Source: Crotalaria pallida
Taxonomy: Eukaryota; Streptophyta; Magnoliopsida; Fabales; Fabaceae
Direction: 5' to 3'
Assembly (NCBI GenBank): GCA_037953625.1
Contig: CM075650.1
Coordinates: 122,309,706 to 122,373,705 of the forward strand
Length of the DNA: 64,000 nt
Of this stretch, positions 57,955 through 64,000 are shown piece by piece. Position 1 is the first letter of the stretch; each line of letters begins with the position of its first letter. Under the pieces are notes generated by a model. The model made no database searches and was not told where the DNA came from. It saw nothing but the letters and a program-made list of their open reading frames with translations. The translations under genes were made by a program, and so were the position numbers.

Positions 57955-58474
57955 TAGACCCCTCCCCCCAAAACCCTAACCCGCCACCCCCACCCTTCTA
58001 ACCCTTCCTCTCATCTTCTTTCTTCTTTCCCCTTCCCTCCATAGCTACACACCATCATCCATCACCATAACCAAAACCCAGCACCACCCTCATCTCTTCT
58101 CCCTCCGTTCGAACCTCTCTCTCTCCTTTCCCACCGTCGTTCTCTCTCCACCGTAAACCGCCGTCCAACCCCCCTCTTTTCTCTCATCCCCAGCGCCCAG
58201 CCTCCTCCATTGGTTCTCCTCCATAAACCCCAGCCGCCACCACTGTCCCCTGGACCGAGCCGCCCCAGCCACCCACAACGCTAGACCGCCGCCATTCTCC
58301 ATAAACCGCACCACCCACCAGTTATCCTCCTCCACTGGTTCTCTCTTCACACCCAGACCGACCCGACCCAGCCACCTCACACCCAAACCGACCCAGCCCC
58401 CATAACCCTTAGTCCCAAATTCAGTTTTCTGACCCAGAAATATCAAATAAAGAATACAAATCCTCCACTGCTGC

Positions 58475-58511
<37 letters not shown>

Positions 58512-58535
58512 GGAGAAGAGTACCAGTGTCCAGCA
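57955..58535 (+). promoter_or_regulatory. CT/CA-rich leader before the ATHILA ORF, with (AAT)n
   Basis: A purine-poor stretch (AAACCCTAACCCGCCACC, many CTCTCT and CCACC blocks) runs to an (AAT)n microsatellite of about 11 units (58474-58508), 28 bases before the ATG. It looks like a 5' UTR, suggesting a separate transcript for the ORF. The minus-strand frame with a leucine run comes from the microsatellite. Confidence 0.45.
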
Positions 58536-59603
58536 ATGTCATCCAAAAGAACAAGGAACAATGCAGCACCGACCGGTCGTGGTTCATCGTCCAGAGCTTC
58601 ATCCTCCTGCTCTAGAGGTAATAGAGTTCCTCCTCCCTCTGCTAATCCCTATGGCATTATTTTTGATTCTAACATTATTTTTCAAGAGGCTAGGTACACT
58701 GCATTAGTGCAAAGGTCCATAGTGCCTACGCGCTACATGGATGAAACTACCTTAGCTACTTTAGGGATTTTAGAGGATGTGCTGTGGATGGTTGATAGGG
58801 TAGGTTGGACTAGTTTTGTCACTAAAAAGAGTCTTACTTATCACCGAATTACCTTAGAATTTTTAAGCTCTGTGGATGTGAATGTGTTGTATGGTATAGG
58901 GTGCAACGAGGGTAAGATTAGCTTTCGATTATTTAACACTAATTATGTCTTCACCCTCGCGGAGTTTAATCAACTCCTGCAGTTGCCTATTGGTAGTGAG
59001 CGTCGTTATCCTTCCGGATTTAATGAGCGCAATTTTTGGCAGGAAATAGCTTATACTGAATCTGACCCTAACACCACCAAAGCCACTCTCCTTCGCAACC
59101 CCTGTCTTAGGTATGTGCACAGATTGTTATCATACACTCTTTTCGGACATGGTGAACCCGGTGGGGTTCGGTCCGATGAGTTATTATTCCTTTGGGGTAT
59201 GCTCTATGGCGCGTCTCTTGATACCGGTTCTTATCTTGTTCACCACCTCGAGAAGGTTGGCAAAGCGCCAAAGGGAGACATTGTGGTTGGTGGCCTTATT
59301 ACCACTATTGCTCTTGCCTTTGATCATGATGTTTCTGGCCTAGTTCCAGTCCCTGGAGGCACTCGTTTTGATCTAGCCACTTGCCTTCGTATGAATATGC
59401 TTGTAAAGCAAGGCGATGTTTATTGTCTTCGCCTCCATGGTGACCCTGTTGCTTATCCTCTTCCTGATCCTGCTCGCACCACTGTGCGAATCTCAGCCAA
59501 TTGGCGCTTTCCCACTCCTGTGGCGCCACCTCCTATGACGGAGGAGTACTTGATAGATCCACAGCCTTTGGTTGAGGAGGCCCCTGAGGATAGCACACTA
59601 TGA
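58536..59603 (+). CDS. ATHILA ORF-1 family protein (env-position ORF)
   Basis: An intact 355-codon frame begins at ATG 58536 after the CT-rich leader. A Ser/Arg-rich N-terminus (residues 1-37) is followed by a globular region matching plant ATHILA ORF-1 / Transposase_32 proteins: FNERNFWQEIAYTE, NPCLRYVHRLLSYTLFG, SDELLFLWGMLYGASLDTGS and GDIVVGGLITTIALAF. It has no signal peptide or membrane segment, so it is not an envelope protein by sequence even though it sits where Athila relatives carry one. Function is unknown. It is the least damaged gene in the window; gag-pol of the same element is broken. Confidence 0.85.
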   Translation: MSSKRTRNNAAPTGRGSSSRASSSCSRGNRVPPPSANPYGIIFDSNIIFQEARYTALVQRSIVPTRYMDETTLATLGILEDVLWMVDRVGWTSFVTKKSLTYHRITLEFLSSVDVNVLYGIGCNEGKISFRLFNTNYVFTLAEFNQLLQLPIGSERRYPSGFNERNFWQEIAYTESDPNTTKATLLRNPCLRYVHRLLSYTLFGHGEPGGVRSDELLFLWGMLYGASLDTGSYLVHHLEKVGKAPKGDIVVGGLITTIALAFDHDVSGLVPVPGGTRFDLATCLRMNMLVKQGDVYCLRLHGDPVAYPLPDPARTTVRISANWRFPTPVAPPPMTEEYLIDPQPLVEEAPEDSTL

Positions 59604-61131
59604 CCCTTTCCTCTTCTTGAGTTTTTGTTCCACATTGGGGACAATGTAAAATTTAGGCTTGGGGTGCATTGCATTTTGCATATTAGTTTAGGACCATGTA
59701 GTGTTTTCATTCATCTATCATGCATTTTTCATTTTTTTTACTTCACATGCATATATATATAAAAAAAATTCATTCATTTTTCATGCATCTGACTGACTCA
59801 TTATCTAGGCAATTTGACTTATATCTGTTTTGACTTGCACTGGATGCGTTTCCTTAAGAATATTATTTTTGAAAAGTGACTTAGCCTGTGATGATCTGCT
59901 TGTTTGGAATGATGGTTGCATGAATAATCATTAGAATACTGATAAATAGCTGAAACTTATTGTGATTTTTGCTCTTCATTAAATTAGCCAATAAATGTGA
60001 GTTTTTGAGTCTAACAGGGGTAACACATAATAAATATTTTTTAAACCCCTCTTCTTTCTTGATATTGAGTGATGCTCACTTTGATTGTGATATCTAGAAC
60101 TTGACCTGTGACCATCTTGAGACTGATAATTGTTTGCATGCATGAATATGATAAAGGCACTTAGGACTGTTTTTCTGGCCTTCAACAATTTTGATAAACA
60201 CTTTCCCTTAGTTACCCATTTTAAGCTTAATGAAATAATTGTTTTCCTTGGTACCCTTTCATAATGTTACATCTTTTTGGTACCCTTTGGATTGTGAATG
60301 GTGCAATTGAGAGAGTAGTTCTTTGGATGAGATGTTATAGTGTTGATATTGAGCTTAAAGCATTATTCTCTTTATCTCTCTTCTAAAAAAAATTATTAAA
60401 AAAAAAAGAAATAATTGAATGTCAGGTACCCCTTTTGAGAGCAGGTAATTGCTTATTGGGAAATACTTGATATGTGAAAATAAAAAAAATAAAGAAAGGA
60501 AGACAATAAAGAGAATGAATGAAAAAAAATAAAAAAAAAGGGAAATGAAAGATCACAAATTTTTGGAGTTGATGTGTAACTACAGTGATTATATGCTCCA
60601 TTCATAATTCAAGGGGATATTGTGTTTATGGTTACATTATTATAGCCCTTTGTGTGATCCTTTGTTTCTTATACCCCACCTGACATCTTTAGCCATGGCC
60701 TCATTACAACCTAATTAAGACCTTTTGATTCTTGCATGCATTCAATAATTTCAGTGGAGATTTTGGTCTATGGTCAAGTTTATGGTAATTCACTTTCATT
60801 GATGAACTTGAGTGATATGTCTTTACCCTCTTATACACATTGAGAGAAGGTGAGTGGAGTGACCCCTTTAGTGATGAGCAAGGTTGTGATGAGTGTAAGG
60901 TTCTAATTGGGTAGACTTTTGATTATTTCATGATTGGTTAGTGCATGTTAGTTTGGGAGAATTACAGGTTATGTCATTTGATAGAATTTGTTTTGAGGAA
61001 GTTGTGTTTTTGTGCATGTCATTATTGGATTGTGAGTTTTATTTGTTGCCTGGATGATGAGTTAGTTTGCAATCATATAGGATTCATTCATTGCATTGCA
61101 TGTTTTGCTTGGGGACAAGCAAAGGTTCAAG
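59604..61131 (+). other. Athila 3' non-coding region
   Basis: AT-rich, with poly(A) runs at about 60387-60540 and the recurring phrase TTGGGGACAA...GTTCAAGCTTGGGG (59632 and 61110-61140) typical of Athila 3' ends. No gene is seen. Confidence 0.6.
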
Positions 61132-61143
61132 CTTGGGGGAATT
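61132..61143 (+). promoter_or_regulatory. Athila polypurine tract
   Basis: CTTGGGGGAATT lies immediately before the 3' LTR start TGATGTGTGCG. Confidence 0.8.
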
Positions 61144-62255
61144 TGATGTGTGCGTAGCATGCATATTATTTTCTTATTAGTTTGTATTTATTTTAATATT
61201 TATTTAGGTATTTTATTTTAATTTAGCATTCATTTAGTTCATATTTCACTTGGGAAAGGTTTTTGGTGTTTTTGATGTGCAGGTTACAATTTGGAGGCTT
61301 GGAGCTTTGGAAAGTAAAGAATTTATCATTGACAAAATATTAAAGAGCTTTTGGGAGCAATTGTATAGAAGAAAAGAGATTTGGGGGCTTTGAGAAAGAA
61401 GATAAGTCATTGGGCCTAATTAATCAATTTGCGCCCGAATTTGGAAAAAGTAGCAGATAACTTGTAAAAGATAGAAACCCTTGTAGATAGATTTGATTTA
61501 GAAGATTAGATTTGATGAGAAGATATATAATTAGAAAACAAGGATTGAAGACATAACACAACATATTTTTCTCAAGGAAGATCTGGAAGGCGATTGAAGA
61601 CAGAAGAAATTCTCCTCCTCTCAACTTTTGGTTATTCCTACTTTAGTATGTCTTATTCTTATTTTTTAATTTGTATCATGAACATGAGTAGTGAGTAGTT
61701 CCCTTTTTATGAGGATTAGGATTAGTCCATGGAGGCATTGACATGAGAATTTAATATTTTATCTTTTATTTATGCTAGATTTTATTTTTATTTAATTTTG
61801 GTGTGCTTAATGCTTTTGGTTGTGTAGAGCTCCACAATTACATGATCCCAGATATTAAGGGAAGTACCGAAAGGTGAACCTTAGTATTAGAAAATACCAA
61901 AATTGAACTTAGGAACTTAAATCACGAAAGTAGTTTTAATTCCTGAGGGGATTCCCTAAATTATCATAGAACTTAATGGATTTAATGTACCCTAATTATC
62001 ACGAAAGTAGAAATTAGGCCTCATTAGGTACGTTGCTAAGACTATGAAAGGAGCTAGTATTCTACATTAGGATAATTCACCCTAAAAATAAATCTAGCTA
62101 AATAAAAGAGATATCAATAAAGATTGTCAATGCGGATATGTGGTGACACTAATCCTTGGAAATTTCCCAATCCAAATCTCAATCCCATCTTTTAGATTTT
62201 ACTTTATTTTATTTTTCCAAAAATCAATCTCTAAATTTTATTTTTAATTTTCTAC
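61144..62255 (+). repeat. Athila 3' LTR, interrupted
   Basis: It matches 45660-46773 with few differences (for example GTAGCATGC against GTAGGATGC), then stops at TTCTAC (62255), where LTR G begins. Confidence 0.85.
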
Positions 62256-64000
62256 TGTAACACCCCGCATTTTCCCGAACGTGCGTAAACGAATTCGTCA
62301 AAAATAAACCTTGAATTTTTGTTTTCCAAAAAGGATTTTCTAAAGAGGATTTCTGATTTTATTAAAAAGTGAATTTCTTTATGGAATAAATTTGCATTTT
62401 TGGATTTGTGAACTTTGAAAGTGTGATCTTTTGAAAATTTTTTTGGATTGATTTACAAAATTTATTTTGAAAATTGTGAAGGACGAAATTTTTGAGAAAT
62501 AATAATTTTTGAAAGTTAATGACTTCAAATAAATTTGTCTTTTGGAAATTTCTCATTTGCATGGAAGTTTGATTTTTAGAGATTTTTAATTGTGTGTATT
62601 ATATGTAGATAATTATTTTACTTTGAAAGAGCCTAAGTTTTCTTTATAATAAAATGTGTTCTTGTAGGAAATTAAACCAATTGCCATGACATGAAATTAA
62701 TTCATGATGTATGTTCAATATGATATGTGTTTGTTTTAATATGTGAATATTACTTGAAACATAAATGTGTGTATATATGTGTGAATGGTGCTACGGTTTT
62801 GTGTGTGTATGTGTGTATATGATTTTTTTTAAAAATGTTTGTATGATTATAATGTCTCAAAACAAATGTGAGTGGAAAATGAAAATGAAAATGTAGGATG
62901 TGTGTGCATGTGTGTGGTGCTTCGGTGGTGTGTGTGTGTGTACATGGGTTAGGATTTTGATTTTGGGCAAGGAAAATATTAGGATGACATGAGAAACCAA
63001 CAAGTGGACTAAGTGAGTAGAAAAGAGGAGATTTGAAGTGACCTTGCATGATGAAGCCTAAGCCCTAGACTATGCACTATGTCTCTCTTTGATTTAACCC
63101 TTGCCATGCAAACTTTTGGAAATCCATGTTTGCCCTTCCACTTGATGCCTTGGCCGAACCTCCATCCAAGGGCAAAGAGGACCACTTCGGTTGCCCATAA
63201 ATTCACCAAGTCCTAATTCATTTCTCCACTTTTCTTTCCATTTCCTTTCCACTTACAACCCAAACACTTCTAAGGGACCATCAAACCCTTAGAAAAGAAA
63301 AGAGAGAGAAGAGAAAGATAGTGTGGCCGTAAGGAACACAAAGGAAGAGGAAGGAGATTTAGATCAAGACCTTGAATTTTCTTTGGAGATCAAGAACCTT
63401 AGAAGTTAGAAGACCCACTTTCTTGGTAGGTTATGTGAAGATCAAGAGGAGAACCATGAGAGTTAGGATTTTCTTTTGGTTTTGTAACTTTTCCTTTTTC
63501 TCTTTTCATTGCATGTTTATTTTCATAGCTTGAGAGATGAGTGCAAGTGTGACTAAGATTCTACTATGGACTTTTAAATTGGTTTGTAATATGTGAACTC
63601 ATGGACTCTCTATGTTTCGGTTATGGCTTCTTTAGGTAGATCATGATGATTTTCTAAACAAACTTTTAAAGGATCTAAATTGTTACTTGGGATTTTTTTA
63701 AAAAAACTAAAATTGAAACCCTTTGCATGTTAGATTTCTTCTCTTAAACCGTGATCTATAAGGTTTTTATGAAAGGATTTGGTAAATAAATTATGATCTA
63801 GGTTTGATTGGTAACAAAGTGAAGAATTTATGTCTTGCATGTTAAGTTCTTGTGTTCAATCCGTGATCTATGTGCATCTATATGAATATTTGATACACCT
63901 TTACATGATCTAAGTTTATTTGAGAAGAAAATAGGGATTTTTAGCTTTGCATGTTGACCTTGTAATGATTTTGGTTGATCTTTGTATGTGCATGTTTTAA
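62256..64000 (+). mobile_element. LTR G (TGTAACACCCC family), runs off the window
   Basis: It starts TGTAACACCCCGCATTTTCCC within the Athila LTR. A GA-rich leader-like block (63290-63360, AGAGAGAAGAGAAAG then GAAGAGGAAGGAG) resembles the minus-strand leader of element A, so G is probably a plus-oriented member of the same broad family. TG/CA microsatellite-like stretches occur at 62765-62945. The right end is outside the window. Confidence 0.6.

Larger units (their letters stand above)
45660..62255 (+). mobile_element. Athila-clade Ty3/gypsy retrotransposon, interrupted by F and G
   Basis: The 5' LTR is 45660-46883 and the 3' LTR starts at 61144; the two are nearly identical. The primer site matches tRNA-Asp. 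Gag-pol (47012-57480, split by F), an ATHILA-family ORF (58536-59603) and a purine tract (61132-61143) follow in the usual Athila order. The 3' LTR is cut at 62255 by LTR G, and its remainder should lie beyond the window. It inserted into the minus-strand copia element. Confidence 0.9.

Noticed and set aside
58090..58602. A 170-codon minus-strand protein with a leucine run
   Set aside because: The leucines come from the (AAT)n microsatellite and the rest is the complement of the CT-rich leader of the ATHILA ORF.
58536..59603. A retroviral-type envelope gene
   Set aside because: There is no signal peptide, transmembrane segment or cleavage site; the sequence fits the ATHILA ORF-1 family.

Overview
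The window looks like a repeat-rich intergenic stretch of a flowering-plant (eudicot) nuclear chromosome. It is AT-rich, has no bacterial-type gene layout, and almost all of it can be assigned to nested transposable elements: Ty3/gypsy (Athila and Tekay-like), Ty1/copia (SIRE-like gag plus an older decayed copy), large-LTR non-autonomous elements, a Cassandra TRIM, a CACTA transposon, two tRNA-derived SINEs and a palindromic MITE. No intact single-copy host gene was found; two short decayed exon-like stretches flank the CACTA element. Species cannot be fixed from the sequence.

Region 1 (1-26505) is an old repeat-rich host sequence ('H') cut by three insertions. A Cassandra TRIM lies at 542-1178 (TSD AAATA). 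A giant minus-strand element 'A' lies at 1682-22614 (TSD CTATT), with 6.5-kb LTRs and only 1.3 kb of non-coding interior. A solo LTR 'D' lies at 22767-25953 (TSD GCTTG). The left LTR of A carries a SINE. In the right LTR of A, about 3.4 kb has been replaced by a 10-kb block made of parts of two related LTRs, 'C' (plus) and 'B' (minus).

Region 2 (26505-37234) holds an 8.9-kb CACTA transposon (26944-35850, TSD AGT, 25-bp perfect TIRs) with two divergent genes: a TNP2-type transposase on the minus strand broken by one in-frame stop, and a decayed TNPA-like (Transposase_24) gene on the plus strand. A possible exon of an unrecognised host gene reads open across its insertion site.

Region 3 (37235-64000) is a decayed minus-strand Ty1/copia element split by a Tekay-like gag-only element 'E2' (39764-45257) that begins exactly at its primer binding site with no 5' LTR, and by a 16.6-kb Athila element (45660-62255 and beyond). 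The Athila element has gag-pol and an extra ATHILA ORF, and is itself split by a SIRE-like copia element 'F' (51906-57020, TSD GATCT) and by another large LTR 'G' (from 62256 past the window end).

The strongest unexplained signal is architectural. Several unrelated LTRs carry two kinds of short inverted-repeat array. One is a set of perfect palindromic boxes just upstream of the predicted TATA box (ACTCGAGT in D, TAATCGATTA in both the gypsy E2 and the copia F). The other is a set of tandem small hairpins inside the LTR or in H, in which the loop is conserved while the stem changes on both arms together (best seen at 15427-15757 and 6-235).
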